From positions 17,651 to 81,650 of the forward strand of contig DATDJI010000092.1 of the NCBI GenBank assembly GCA_036520615.1: 64,000 nucleotides of DNA, in the 5' to 3' direction. Below the pieces are notes generated by a model, which saw only the letters and a program-made list of their open reading frames with translations, searched no databases and was not told the DNA's origin. This document shows positions 8,172-16,513 of the stretch, piece after piece (the first letter of the stretch is position 1; the number at the start of each line of letters is the position of its first letter). The DNA is from CAMCXE01 sp036520615 (GTDB lineage: Bacteria; Pseudomonadota; Gammaproteobacteria; Pseudomonadales; Cellvibrionaceae). The position numbers and the translations under genes are program-made.

Positions 8172-10277
8172 ATGCGGTCGAAAATAAAGTCGGTTTTAAT
8201 CTGTAACCCTGTGCGCAAGAGTTACCATCTGGTCTACATTCTAACAGGCTTGGCCATTTTGGCTGCCTGCTGGCTGGGCATCGCAACGGAATCTCCTGCG
8301 GATAACACACCCAAACGTGCAGGCCACGTATTTTTCCCACCGGTAGATATTAACGCAATTTCATCTACGACACCGCTTGAACAATTTGTATTTTATTTGC
8401 CGGACGCACAAGGTACGCTTGATGCCAAAAGCGCCTTTAGCCGGACCGATCAATTTATTCCCCTTAAACAAAAGCCTATTACTTTTCACACCAAATCCCA
8501 TTGGTACGCAATACATTTATTTAATAGCCTGAATACACAAACGCACTGGTTTATCACCACAGGTGTGTCTACCGCCCCGCTACTGCGCGCCTATTGGATA
8601 AATACTAACGAGCAAATAAATAAAAATGAGCGAGCAAATCCGCAAACTGAAGAAAATTCGACACAACTGATCAATCAAGACATTAATTTACCTAAAAGCT
8701 CTAATGAAACAATTAATTTTTCCGCACCGAATAACTATACTCTTATAGAAAGCCAAATTGCCTATGGCTTTCCCACACTGCTATTTACTTTACCGTTGCA
8801 ACCCAATGCAGACGGAATTTTACTGATCGAATATCAAAGCTTGGCGCATTTTCCGCTGACGTTACATATCTACGACTCCGATCACTTACTTGAATCTACA
8901 CAACGCTTAAAACTTGCCAATGGTATTTATATAGGCGCAATTGGTATTTTATTTTTATTTTTCTTTGGGCAGTTTTTAATCAGCCGCGACAAAGTTTATC
9001 TTTATTATTCGATGTTTGTACTGTTTGCTATTCTCATCATGATGCAAATCAGCGGCCCAGCACAATTGTTTAATCAGAGCAGCACCAGCCAAGCGATGAT
9101 AACGACGCTAATAGGTGGCGGCATTTACGTTTTTTATTTTATTTTTTCTGCCGAATTCCTACCACTTAAAAATCGCAACAAACTGCTTTATCGCGCGCTG
9201 GTAACGCTAAGCGGCACAGTCCTCGGCTTAACTATCTTAGGCTTTTTTTACCCCAGCGCCTACGCACTGAGCATTGTAATTGCTATCGGTTTACCCTGGC
9301 CTATTGCTGGTGCCATCTGGGCTTGGAGGCAAAAGAATTCGTCTGCAGTTTTTTTCCTTGTCGGCTCCTTAACTCACTGCGTGTCAACCTACTTTCTTTT
9401 ATTAGCGTGTCTAGGCTTCACTACGTTTCGCAACGAACTTATTTTTCGTATTGCCTGTTTAGGCCTAATGTTCGATATCTTATGTTTTGCTGTAGCCATT
9501 ATTTATCAAAGTAATCAGGTACGTTTACACTACAACCGTCAGTTGCAAGAACGCATTAACGATCTTAATGCCCTTGCCGAAAGCGAGCAAATCTCGGCGA
9601 AGGCGCTGAGTATGTCAAAACAAGCGGTGCTTAATTTAGCCGCGGCCGCACATGACTTACAACAACCTTTATCCGCTATGCAGTTGCTGCTATCGTTGCA
9701 GAATTCCGCTGACCCTACTGTACAAAATGTCCAGGGCGCTCTTAATTACGCTTGCTCGTTGTTAAATTCTGCACTAGGTTCAGCGCGGCAGGACTACCAA
9801 ACTTTTTGTGAATCAGTCGATGCACGTATGCTACTTGGCACAGCAAAATATCGTCACGAACATAAATTTGCGGAAAAAAAACTTACTCTACGACTGCGCT
9901 GCAAACCAGAGCCAATAAATTGCTTACCTATTGTGGTCAATCGCATTTTGGACAATCTTTTATCAAACGCTTATAAGTACACATCGAAGGGAAAAATTTT
10001 AATAAGTGGGCGTAGACGTTTAAGCGGAGACTTTTTAATTCAAATTTGGGACATGGGCCGCGGCATGGATCACAAGCAAGTAAATAAGTTGACCACGCCG
10101 TTCGAGCGTATAAACGACACCGAGGAACTAGGTTTTGGCCTGGGCTTGTTTATCGTTAAATCGCTCTGTCATCAAGCTGGTTATATTTTTTCTATCCGCT
10201 CAAAGGAACATCACGGCAGTTGTTTTAGCATCTTAATCCCCGAAAACAAAACCAAACACGACTGGTTGGAAGAATAA
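8172..10277 (+). CDS. 7TMR-DISM sensor histidine kinase
   Basis: A 701-residue membrane sensor kinase. An N-terminal helix (about 20-36) is followed by a periplasmic segment of roughly 200 residues resembling the 7TMR-DISMED2 domain. Seven hydrophobic helices follow (about 255-450), then a linker and the kinase core. The phosphoacceptor is H494 in AAHDLQQPLSAMQ. ATP-site boxes are NRILDNLLSNAYKY (N box), DMGRGMD (G1) and GFGLGLFIVKSL (G2). This architecture binds an unknown small ligand, often carbohydrate-like, and signals through phosphotransfer. The ATG at 8172 was chosen because upstream codons overlap the divergent regulator; only 26 bp separate the two start codons. Confidence 0.88.
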   Translation: MRSKIKSVLICNPVRKSYHLVYILTGLAILAACWLGIATESPADNTPKRAGHVFFPPVDINAISSTTPLEQFVFYLPDAQGTLDAKSAFSRTDQFIPLKQKPITFHTKSHWYAIHLFNSLNTQTHWFITTGVSTAPLLRAYWINTNEQINKNERANPQTEENSTQLINQDINLPKSSNETINFSAPNNYTLIESQIAYGFPTLLFTLPLQPNADGILLIEYQSLAHFPLTLHIYDSDHLLESTQRLKLANGIYIGAIGILFLFFFGQFLISRDKVYLYYSMFVLFAILIMMQISGPAQLFNQSSTSQAMITTLIGGGIYVFYFIFSAEFLPLKNRNKLLYRALVTLSGTVLGLTILGFFYPSAYALSIVIAIGLPWPIAGAIWAWRQKNSSAVFFLVGSLTHCVSTYFLLLACLGFTTFRNELIFRIACLGLMFDILCFAVAIIYQSNQVRLHYNRQLQERINDLNALAESEQISAKALSMSKQAVLNLAAAAHDLQQPLSAMQLLLSLQNSADPTVQNVQGALNYACSLLNSALGSARQDYQTFCESVDARMLLGTAKYRHEHKFAEKKLTLRLRCKPEPINCLPIVVNRILDNLLSNAYKYTSKGKILISGRRRLSGDFLIQIWDMGRGMDHKQVNKLTTPFERINDTEELGFGLGLFIVKSLCHQAGYIFSIRSKEHHGSCFSILIPENKTKHDWLEE

Positions 10278-10654
10278 TTAATCGTAGCGCTAACGCCGGC
10301 GGCAATATTTACTGACTGAATATCGTTGAAATCCTGTAAATACTGTTTCATTGAATTGGTATCTGGCAGATTAAAATGCACTGTTGGTACCTCTATACAA
10401 CTTGTATGACTGAAGAACATTCATACATATAAAAAGTGGCGAAAATTGAGCTGCGTATATTCGCTGGTACTGCAACAATCGCCATACAGCCATCGCCAAT
10501 AAATAGCAATTTTTAAGTAACCGCGTACGGCCGTCGTCTCTTATGGACTAAATATCACAAGCGTTTAATAGAGTCACCTGCTCCGCATTTATCCATGAAT
10601 ATACAAGGTCATCTACCTTATACCGTCTTACTCAGACACATTCGGTTATCCACT

Positions 10655-10726
10655 ATGGTGCACGAACCGCATTAAACTCACCTATACGGCACCAAATACA
10701 CTCACAGAAAACATTTCATGGTGCAC
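10655..10726 (+). promoter_or_regulatory. Repeated GGTGCAC boxes, possible enhancer sites
   Basis: ATGGTGCAC occurs at 10655-10663 and again at 10718-10726, 63 bp apart (about six helical turns), with an inverted GCACCA at 10690-10695 between them. GGTGC/GCACC are the half-sites of the NtrC enhancer, but neither copy makes the full NtrC palindrome with correct spacing. They lie 130-220 bp upstream of the candidate sigma-54 promoter, which is a normal enhancer distance. An activator-site role is inferred. Confidence 0.35.
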
Positions 10727-10856
10727 CACCAATAGACACTGCAGTTAAATTTAAGCACCATAATCGATCACCAGATTCCTCCGCCCCATCATCGATAATT
10801 TCCTATCCGCTGACAAACCTGCAGAAATCCAGCAGATTTTAGAATTATCGTAGTTT

Positions 10857-10872
10857 GGGCATAGGCGTTGCT
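10857..10872 (+). promoter_or_regulatory. Candidate sigma-54 promoter of the FNT gene
   Basis: The sequence GGGCAT-AGGCG-TTGCT matches the sigma-54 consensus TGGCAC-N5-TTGCW at all but two positions. It keeps the essential GG (10858-10859) and GC (10870-10871) exactly ten bases apart. It lies 56 bp upstream of the FNT start codon, on the same strand. A nitrogen-controlled promoter would suit a nitrite/formate-family channel. Confidence 0.55.
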
Positions 10873-10928
10873 ATGACCCAATTGAAACTTATTTACATCC
10901 TCTATTACATTTAGCAACGAGAATTACT

Positions 10929-11738
10929 ATGTCTTATTTAGTCCCTTCAGAATTTGTCACCAAAATGGTAGATTCGGGCGAATCTAAAATCTTTATGTCG
11001 GCTCGAGATACGTTAATTCGTGCCTATATGGCAGGTGCCATATTGGCTTTATCGGCAGTGTTTGCAATTACCATATTCGTGCAAACCGGCATCTTTCTAG
11101 TTGGCGCTATTTTGTTTCCCATCGGCTTTTGCATGCTTTACTTGATGGGTTTTGATTTATTAACGGGTGTGTTTGTATTGACTCCATTAGCCCTGCTTGA
11201 TAAACGCGCTGGTGTAACTTTATCGGGTGTGCTTCGAAATTGGGGGCTGGTGTTTTTGGGGAATTTCGCTGGCGCTTTAACCGTAGCGTTTTTAATTGCT
11301 TATATTTTCACCTATGGTTTTAACGCTGATGCTGGCGCTGTCGGCACGAAGATAGCTGGCATTGGTGAATCACGCACAGTTGGTTATGCCAAATACGGCC
11401 TAGACGGCTGGCTCACTATTTTTATTCGCGGGATGTTATGTAACTGGATGGTATCTCTAGGTGTTGTCGGAGCTATGATTTCGACCACAGTAAGCGGTAA
11501 AGTAATTGCGATGTGGATGCCCATATTTCTGTTCTTTTTTATGGGATTTGAACACTCAGTGGTCAACATGTTTTTGTTTCCGTTCGGCTTAATTATGGGC
11601 GGCAACTTCTCCATCGCTGATTATTTTATCTGGAATGAAATTCCAACTGCATTGGGTAATTTAGTAGGTGGTTTGGCCTTTACTGGCCTAACACTCTATA
11701 GCACTCACATTAGAACGGCCCCTAAGCGTAACGCTTGA
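10929..11738 (+). CDS. Formate/nitrite transporter (FNT) family channel
   Basis: A 269-residue inner-membrane protein with six hydrophobic helices and the FNT hallmarks. These are an N-terminal amphipathic stretch, LMGFDLLTGVF (loop 2 type), CNWMVSLGV in the second half, and the paired signature GFEHSVVNMFLFP carrying the conserved pore histidine. FNT proteins form pentameric channels for formate, nitrite or hydrosulfide. A nitrite role is favoured by the candidate sigma-54 promoter and by the kinase/phosphatase gene downstream, an order I recall from nitrate-assimilation clusters, but no nitrate or nitrite reductase gene is in the window. Substrate remains uncertain. Confidence 0.88.
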   Translation: MSYLVPSEFVTKMVDSGESKIFMSARDTLIRAYMAGAILALSAVFAITIFVQTGIFLVGAILFPIGFCMLYLMGFDLLTGVFVLTPLALLDKRAGVTLSGVLRNWGLVFLGNFAGALTVAFLIAYIFTYGFNADAGAVGTKIAGIGESRTVGYAKYGLDGWLTIFIRGMLCNWMVSLGVVGAMISTTVSGKVIAMWMPIFLFFFMGFEHSVVNMFLFPFGLIMGGNFSIADYFIWNEIPTALGNLVGGLAFTGLTLYSTHIRTAPKRNA

Positions 11739-11750
11739 AATTAAACGCTT

Positions 11751-11788
11751 GCCTAAACCTTGAGAATTTATAAGCTGAAGGTTTAGGC
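11751..11788 (+). terminator. Large hairpin after the FNT gene
   Basis: Perfect 11-bp inverted repeat: GCCTAAACCTT at 11751-11761 and AAGGTTTAGGC at 11778-11788, with a 16-base loop. No T-run follows, so it is not a classical terminator. It could stabilise the channel mRNA or lower readthrough into the kinase gene. Confidence 0.45.
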
Positions 11789-11792
11789 CATA

Positions 11793-11810
11793 CAATCGTA
11801 GGTACGATTG
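11793..11810 (+). promoter_or_regulatory. Perfect 8-bp palindrome before the kinase/phosphatase gene
   Basis: CAATCGTA (11793-11800), GG, TACGATTG (11803-11810) form a perfect inverted repeat with a 2-base spacer, 30 bp before the start codon of the PP2C/kinase gene. This geometry suits a dimeric repressor or activator site rather than an RNA hairpin. Confidence 0.4.
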
Positions 11811-11839
11811 CTCGAACGTATTATTAAGTAGATTAAATC

Positions 11840-13570
11840 ATGCCACGTGCACTAAACCTCGCAATCGGGCAACACACTGACAAAGGCCGCAAGGAGATTA
11901 ATCAGGATTTCTTCGGCGCCGTGGTACCTAAAGAACCCCACCTTAGCTTGAAAGGTATCGCTATTGCCCTTGCTGATGGTATTAGCAGCAGTAGCGTTAG
12001 CCAAATAGCCAGTGAAACGGTAATTAAAAGTTTTTTAGAAGATTATTTCTGTACATCAGAAGCCAACTCAGTTAAAAATTCAGCATTGCAAGTCATTACC
12101 GCTACCAATTCTTGGTTGTATAACCTTACTCGACAAAGCCAATATCGTTACGATAAAGATCGAGGCTATGTTTGCACTTTAAGTGCACTGATTATTAAGT
12201 CTACTACTGCTTATATTTTCCATGTGGGCGACTCTCGGATTTACCGTTTACGAGGCAAACAATTAGAACAATTAACGCAAGATCACCGCCATCAAGTAAC
12301 AGAAACAGAAAGTTATCTTAGTCGTGCTATGGGCATAAACAAAGAGCTGGAAATTGATTACCAAGCATTCGCGATAGATAAGGGTGATATTTTTATTTTA
12401 ACGACTGATGGTGTTTATGAATTCGCATCAAGCGATTTTATGACGGATTGTATTTACAAGCACCAACATGACCTCAATAAAGCCGCCAAAGAAATTATTC
12501 ATGAGGCTTATACAAAAGGCAGCGGCGATAATCTAACAGTGCAAATTGTTAGGGTCGATGAATTAGCAACCCCAGATGCCAGTGAAATTTACGAACAGCT
12601 AAGTGAGTTACCCTTCCCACCTTCTCTCGACTCGCGCAATGTATTTGACGGCTATCAAATTATTCGAGAGCTGCATGCCACAAGCAGAAGCCACTTATAT
12701 TTAGCATTAGACACAGACACCAATAAACAAGTAGTGCTTAAAACACCTTCCATTGATTTGCGTTCGGATCCCGCCTATTTAGAACGATTTTTAATGGAAG
12801 AGTGGATTGCACGGCGTATCAATAGCGCACATGTATTAAAACCTTGCATACAAACACGCAAGCGAAACTATATTTATATTGTCACTGAATACATCGAAGG
12901 AAAAACTTTAAGTCAGTGGATGGTTGATAATCCGAAACCTGACATCGAAACGGTGCGGGTTTTGATTGAACAAATTGCCAAAGGCCTGCTCGCATTTCAT
13001 CGCAAGGACATGTTGCATCAGGATTTACGCCCAGAAAATATAATGATAGACAATACAGGCACAGTAAAAATCATTGATTTTGGGTCCACTCAAGTGGCAG
13101 GTATTATGGAGATTGATAGCAATATTGAGCGGCAAAATTTATTAGGTACCGCCCAATACAGTGCGCCAGAATATTTTCTGGGTGAAAGTGGTACAAATGC
13201 ATCCGACATATTTTCTCTCGGTGTTATTACCTATCAGATGCTCTGCGGAAAATTACCCTACGGCGCGAAAGTTGCGCAAGCCAAAAGTAAGGCTGCACAA
13301 AATCGCTTAATTTATTGCAGTGTGTTAGATGACGAACGCGAAATACCAGTGTGGATAGACGACGTACTTAAAAAAGCAGTTAATCCCACTCCATATAAGC
13401 GCTATCAAGAACTCTCGGAATTCACTGCTGATTTGCGCCGCCCCAATCAAACCTTTTTAACTAAAACCCGCCCGCCTCTATTAGAGAGAAACCCCGCTTT
13501 ATTTTGGAAGGGCGTATCTTTTTTTCTGCTCGCAATTCTTGTATTAATGCTATTTCAACAGTATCACTAA
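11840..13570 (+). CDS. Bifunctional PP2C phosphatase / Ser-Thr protein kinase, membrane-anchored
   Basis: A 576-residue fusion. Residues 1-240 are a PP2C metal-dependent phosphatase with the motifs ALADGISSSS, FHVGDSRIYRL, LTTDGVYEF and SGDNLTVQIV. Residues about 270-535 are a Hanks-type kinase: invariant lysine in QVVLKTPS, catalytic loop LHQDLRPENIMID (D395, with HQD in place of HRD), IIDFGST (D413) and GTAQYSAPEYF. A membrane helix closes the protein at about 552-572, so both domains face the cytoplasm. Motifs look intact. It lies 101 bp downstream of the FNT gene. The kinase probably modifies the channel or a nitrogen regulator; this is inference. Confidence 0.92.
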   Translation: MPRALNLAIGQHTDKGRKEINQDFFGAVVPKEPHLSLKGIAIALADGISSSSVSQIASETVIKSFLEDYFCTSEANSVKNSALQVITATNSWLYNLTRQSQYRYDKDRGYVCTLSALIIKSTTAYIFHVGDSRIYRLRGKQLEQLTQDHRHQVTETESYLSRAMGINKELEIDYQAFAIDKGDIFILTTDGVYEFASSDFMTDCIYKHQHDLNKAAKEIIHEAYTKGSGDNLTVQIVRVDELATPDASEIYEQLSELPFPPSLDSRNVFDGYQIIRELHATSRSHLYLALDTDTNKQVVLKTPSIDLRSDPAYLERFLMEEWIARRINSAHVLKPCIQTRKRNYIYIVTEYIEGKTLSQWMVDNPKPDIETVRVLIEQIAKGLLAFHRKDMLHQDLRPENIMIDNTGTVKIIDFGSTQVAGIMEIDSNIERQNLLGTAQYSAPEYFLGESGTNASDIFSLGVITYQMLCGKLPYGAKVAQAKSKAAQNRLIYCSVLDDEREIPVWIDDVLKKAVNPTPYKRYQELSEFTADLRRPNQTFLTKTRPPLLERNPALFWKGVSFFLLAILVLMLFQQYH

Positions 13571-14064
13571 CTTTTGCAGTCGGAAGTGTAATTTAGAAAA
13601 AACGCCCGTCTGCTGGCCGCCAACTAATACATTTCCTGGCATCAAATGTAGGTGGTTTCTCTCTAACTACAAACCGGTTCTACGACTAATATTGTGCATA
13701 TATCGGCTTGGAAAGTAGGGATGCACGAAAATTAACAAGGGAAATGCGGGAAAATATTTTTTTGCGAATAAATAGAAAGCGGTTTAACCATTGGATATAT
13801 TGTATTTTACTGGGTCGGAACGGCGGGATTTGGACCTAAGCATCCTACACGCTCAGCGCAGTTTAGGAAATCACGCACCTAATTGCCTCCAAAGGAATTT
13901 GGTATTTTTTAACAACCGAAAAACGGAATAAACGAAAAAATAAGAATTATAATCTGTTGAAATTATTAACTTCAATTCGGGGAATTTTTTTACAAACTTC
14001 TTTACGCTATGCTTGGCTTTTGAAAGGTCGCAAGAAATGTTCCGGCAGCAACCTGCAACCATAT
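13571..14064. other. Gene-poor, AT-rich stretch; left end of the island remnant
   Basis: No supported gene. The first ~230 bases are ordinary spacer after the kinase gene. From about 13805 comes the tRNA-Pro-like repeat, then a strongly AT-rich stretch (about 13890-14010). A short frame on the minus strand (13871-14062) has no recognisable features. Confidence 0.5.
13805..13855 (-). repeat. Degenerate copy of the tRNA-Pro 3' half (attachment-site-like)
   Basis: The 20 bases GGTCGGAACGGCGGGATTTG at 13813-13832 are identical to 16515-16534, the 3' end of the tRNA-Pro gene, in the same orientation and 2702 bp away. Weaker similarity continues through the T arm to the anticodon arm (shared CCTACAC, then scattered matches), but the D arm and 5' acceptor strand are not recognisable. 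This is the pattern left when an element integrates into a tRNA 3' end: the tRNA is one attachment site and this copy the other. A decayed tandem tRNA gene is the alternative. Confidence 0.7.
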
Positions 14065-14370
14065 TTACCTTTCAAGAGGCGGAACATAGCCAATATTTTT
14101 TAGGGTTTTCACTCCGCCCTTGGAAAGGCCGATTTTATTCAACTCCGTTTCTTCGGAGCAGGTATAGACTTCCTCGTTTGAACAATACAGCCTATATGCA
14201 ACGACCTCAGTCCCGTTTGTATCGGGCTCGCATCGGTACATCTGACCGTCTTCGCCTCGCGTTGCATATACGGGGTAGGCTCTCCGAATAGTACTCGCTT
14301 CCACGTACATTGAAATTTCACTTCCTTTGTAAGTTACATCGATACCGATAACGCGAATGGGTTTTAGCAT
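14065..14370 (-). CDS. Hypothetical protein, 101 aa
   Basis: Not recognised. The translation is balanced, with no low complexity or stray rare residues. It begins MLKPIRVIGIDVTYKGSE, has three cysteines clustered in the second half (MYRCEP, LYCSNE, YTCSEE) and ends VPPLER. The cysteine spacing could suggest a small metal-binding or disulfide fold, but no known motif fits. No signal peptide or membrane helix. An AAGAGA sequence sits about 10 bases upstream of the ATG. It lies inside the tRNA-Pro island remnant, alone on its strand. Confidence 0.45.
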   Translation of the reverse strand: MLKPIRVIGIDVTYKGSEISMYVEASTIRRAYPVYATRGEDGQMYRCEPDTNGTEVVAYRLYCSNEEVYTCSEETELNKIGLSKGGVKTLKNIGYVPPLER

Positions 14371-15487
14371 AGTTGTTTCTCTTAAGCTTCATTGGTTGTG
14401 AAGTAAACGTTCAACAATCCTTCGTCTCGTTTTTTAGTTGCGGTCTTTACTGTATAGGATTGTATTTCCCTTCGTACTGAAATTGTTATTTTGGTCGAGT
14501 CTCGATTAATAGATTGTGAGCTTTAACCGGGCTGCCCTTTTTTGGCGGTATGTTGCCTGCCAGTATGCACTCGCCTTGATTATGAGACGTTGAGCTGAAG
14601 GAATTAAACTTGTGGGAAATTCCAGACTTTGCGCGCTTCATTCGCAAAGAATATAGACGCGGCAAGTAAGCATTTTGACAAGCGACGCTCCATATTAACT
14701 CAGAAGGATAGGCAAAAGTCAGTCATTAACTATCCATGTATCGAGTCAGGTCAAGCTTACAAAATTACGAGGCGATGCCTCACAGGTATCGGGTATTTGT
14801 TGCGCGGGGCTTATATCAGATAACACGTCTATGTATATTCACCACCGGGGGAAGCATGGCCCATAGCCTGCTCTCGTCGCTCCGTAACAAATAACTCATC
14901 TGAACCCCGGAGGCATTATGAGCAGCAATGTTATTAATAGATCTTGTTTGGCAATCATGGCGCCTGAATATGCATCGGTCCATTGGCCGGCCAATTAAAT
15001 TGCATGTTTTTGTCGAACTGGGGAGTCGTGAGGGATTGGCCAATTAGAACCCCTCCTAGATGTCTTGGCATTCGCTATCTTCATCAATCCAATGCTTCCA
15101 ATCCCTCGGCTGTAAAGGATTGAAAACATCTCTTCTTGAAATTACCGGTACTTCTGTGGGCGGTTTTGCGTGGGCGTTGAAAATGAAAATCATGAGAAAT
15201 GTCAGGAAACTTGTTGTCGGGTTTTACACTGAAAATCCTTGGTTAATAATTCTATTGGCACTTACATTTGACCGCTTTACCTATCAAGTGGCAGTTATTT
15301 AGCTCCTGCCGCATGCAGTTGTTCGCTGGCGCACTGATACTGTAGGCGGATCCCTGTATTACACATCCCTCCCTTATATTTTCTCGAATATGGGTTTCCA
15401 AGTTCATTGCTGATATGAACCCTTTTGTTGAAGCTTTATTTTACGGATGCTGGACGGTAGATGCGCGCATATCCGATAGGAACACCG
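14371..15487. other. About 1.1 kb with no supported gene
   Basis: Interior of the island remnant. Short frames exist (14629-14823 plus, 14816-15043 minus, 15060-15302 plus), but none has a ribosome site, recognisable motif or convincing composition. The 15060-15302 frame ends in a hydrophobic stretch (NPWLIILLALTF) that could be a membrane helix, yet it lacks a start signal. Probably degraded DNA. Confidence 0.45.
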
Positions 15488-15742
15488 ATGCCAGAAATTA
15501 AAATTACACCTATTTCAACTGTTACCAGCGGCGGCCATAATGCCACGCTTACCGGGGTATGCCGCGAGGGAGGAATTGGCTTTGTTATGGGGAGAATTGA
15601 AAATGAAGACGCCGATTTTCTATGGAATTGTGACGGAGTAGTCCGGGCAGCGCCTGCTGATATTAATCTACGAAAATCCGCTGAGCCTGAAATTGAGAGA
15701 TTGTTGGATGCTGTACACCGTTTCACTTCATATCTTTTATAG
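15488..15742 (+). CDS. Hypothetical protein, 84 aa
   Basis: Not recognised. The frame is open from 15461, but the ATG at 15488 follows TAGGAAC at a good distance (AGGA at 15478-15481), so the protein probably begins MPEIKITPISTVTSGG. It continues with a glycine-rich middle (CREGGIGFVMGRIE), an acidic/aromatic patch (NEDADFLWNCDG) and a C-terminal helix (EPEIERLLDAVHRFTSYLL). No membrane segment. It lies in the tRNA-Pro island remnant, 141 bp before another orphan frame on the same strand. Confidence 0.45.
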   Translation: MPEIKITPISTVTSGGHNATLTGVCREGGIGFVMGRIENEDADFLWNCDGVVRAAPADINLRKSAEPEIERLLDAVHRFTSYLL

Positions 15743-15883
15743 ATTGCAAAAAAGGGTTGGTGTTGTGTCCTCTAGGGTCAATCTGGTCTAAGAAAAAATA
15801 ACGGATTCAGTAAGGCGTCATATAAAGGGAGTAGGATGGGTTCACAACCGCGGCTTCCGGCATGCGGATAGAGCACCTTAGCA

Positions 15884-16183
15884 ATGACCCCAAAAGAACT
15901 TTTCAAAGTTGCATCCTTGTCGGGCTACGTGCGAATTGCACCAGGCCTATGCCTCTCAAGCCAGAAATCACTTCAAGAGGAGCAAAAAATCTGGGGTCAT
16001 GACGACCCGAACAAATTGCTTGATCTAAATTCTCACCCATTTTGGATTTATACCGACGACCACAAAACCCTTTTAGGTATTCGTGATGAACATGACTTGA
16101 AGCGGTTTTTAAACATAGATCAAGAAAAATCATTTGAAATTAAGCCCCCCGTTCTGTCTTCTTCATATTCGCTGCTTTACTAA
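15884..16183 (+). CDS. Hypothetical protein, 99 aa
   Basis: Not recognised. A 99-residue soluble protein with normal composition: MTPKELFKVASLSGYVRIAP near the start, a charged middle (QEEQKIWGHDDPNKLLDL), then HPFWIYTDDHKTLLGIRDEHDL. There is no membrane segment or known motif. The ribosome site is weak. A strong hairpin (16201-16238) begins 17 bp after its stop and may terminate it. It is the last frame of the tRNA-Pro island remnant and may be a leftover cargo gene. Confidence 0.45.
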   Translation: MTPKELFKVASLSGYVRIAPGLCLSSQKSLQEEQKIWGHDDPNKLLDLNSHPFWIYTDDHKTLLGIRDEHDLKRFLNIDQEKSFEIKPPVLSSSYSLLY

Positions 16184-16200
16184 CAATTAATAACGTTGTT

Positions 16201-16238
16201 CAAGACGGACGGAGAAAAATTCTATCCGTCCCGTCTTG
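16201..16238. terminator. Strong hairpin in the island remnant
   Basis: CAAGACGG-ACGGA (16201-16213) pairs with TCCGT-C-CCGTCTTG (16225-16238), 13 base pairs with one bulged base and an 11-base loop. No T-run follows on either strand. It lies just after the 15884-16183 frame and overlaps the stop codon of a minus-strand open stretch. Confidence 0.4.
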
Positions 16239-16395
16239 CCACTAATTCAACTGCCACAGGTTCATCATCGCGCAGCTCAATACGAAGCGATTCTGCCCCG
16301 CCCGACTCGTAGTCAGGTTTTCTTAAAAGCTTGTGTGGGAACTTTCCTAGGCTTGACGTTTGACCGGCTAGTAGAGATAGTTTTCTTAGAGGGAA
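16222..16395 (-). pseudogene. Possible gene remnant (3' end only)
   Basis: Reading the minus strand, an open stretch of about 57 codons ends at a TAG (16224-16222). Its last part is protein-like: KPDYESGGAESLRIELRDD followed by EPVAVELVARRDG. There is no ATG, GTG or TTG in the open stretch and it begins at a stop codon, so no intact gene is present. It could be the tail of a lost island gene, but homology was not testable here. Confidence 0.2.
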
Positions 16396-16513
16396 TTAGC
16401 TTATACGTTTGAGACACGCGCCGTAATGTTTGATCGCTCAAATGATTCGGGAAAAGATATTTTGGTGATGCGAGGGTGTGAGGCGTAAGGCTTTGAAAAC
16501 ATTAGATTTTATT

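Larger units (their letters stand above)
10278..10928 (+). promoter_or_regulatory. Upstream region of the FNT gene; no gene seen
   Basis: These 651 bases hold no credible reading frame on either strand. They form the upstream region of the FNT channel gene. Within it lie a candidate sigma-54 promoter (10857-10872) and two copies of a 9-base GGTGCAC-containing repeat (10655-10663 and 10718-10726), listed separately. Confidence 0.6.

Noticed and set aside
10655..10726. Classical NtrC sites
   Set aside because: GGTGC half-sites occur, but not with the spacing of the full NtrC palindrome; only the weaker enhancer claim is kept.
14013..14291. 92-codon plus-strand frame in the island remnant
   Set aside because: It lies antisense to the better-supported 14065-14370 frame and is rich in Arg/Tyr/Leu as expected of an antisense shadow.
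14816..15043. 75-codon minus-strand frame in the island remnant
   Set aside because: No start signal, no motif and a random-looking composition.
16201..16251. Integron attC site in the island remnant
   Set aside because: There is a strong hairpin, but the outer core sites are absent in the correct order and spacing.
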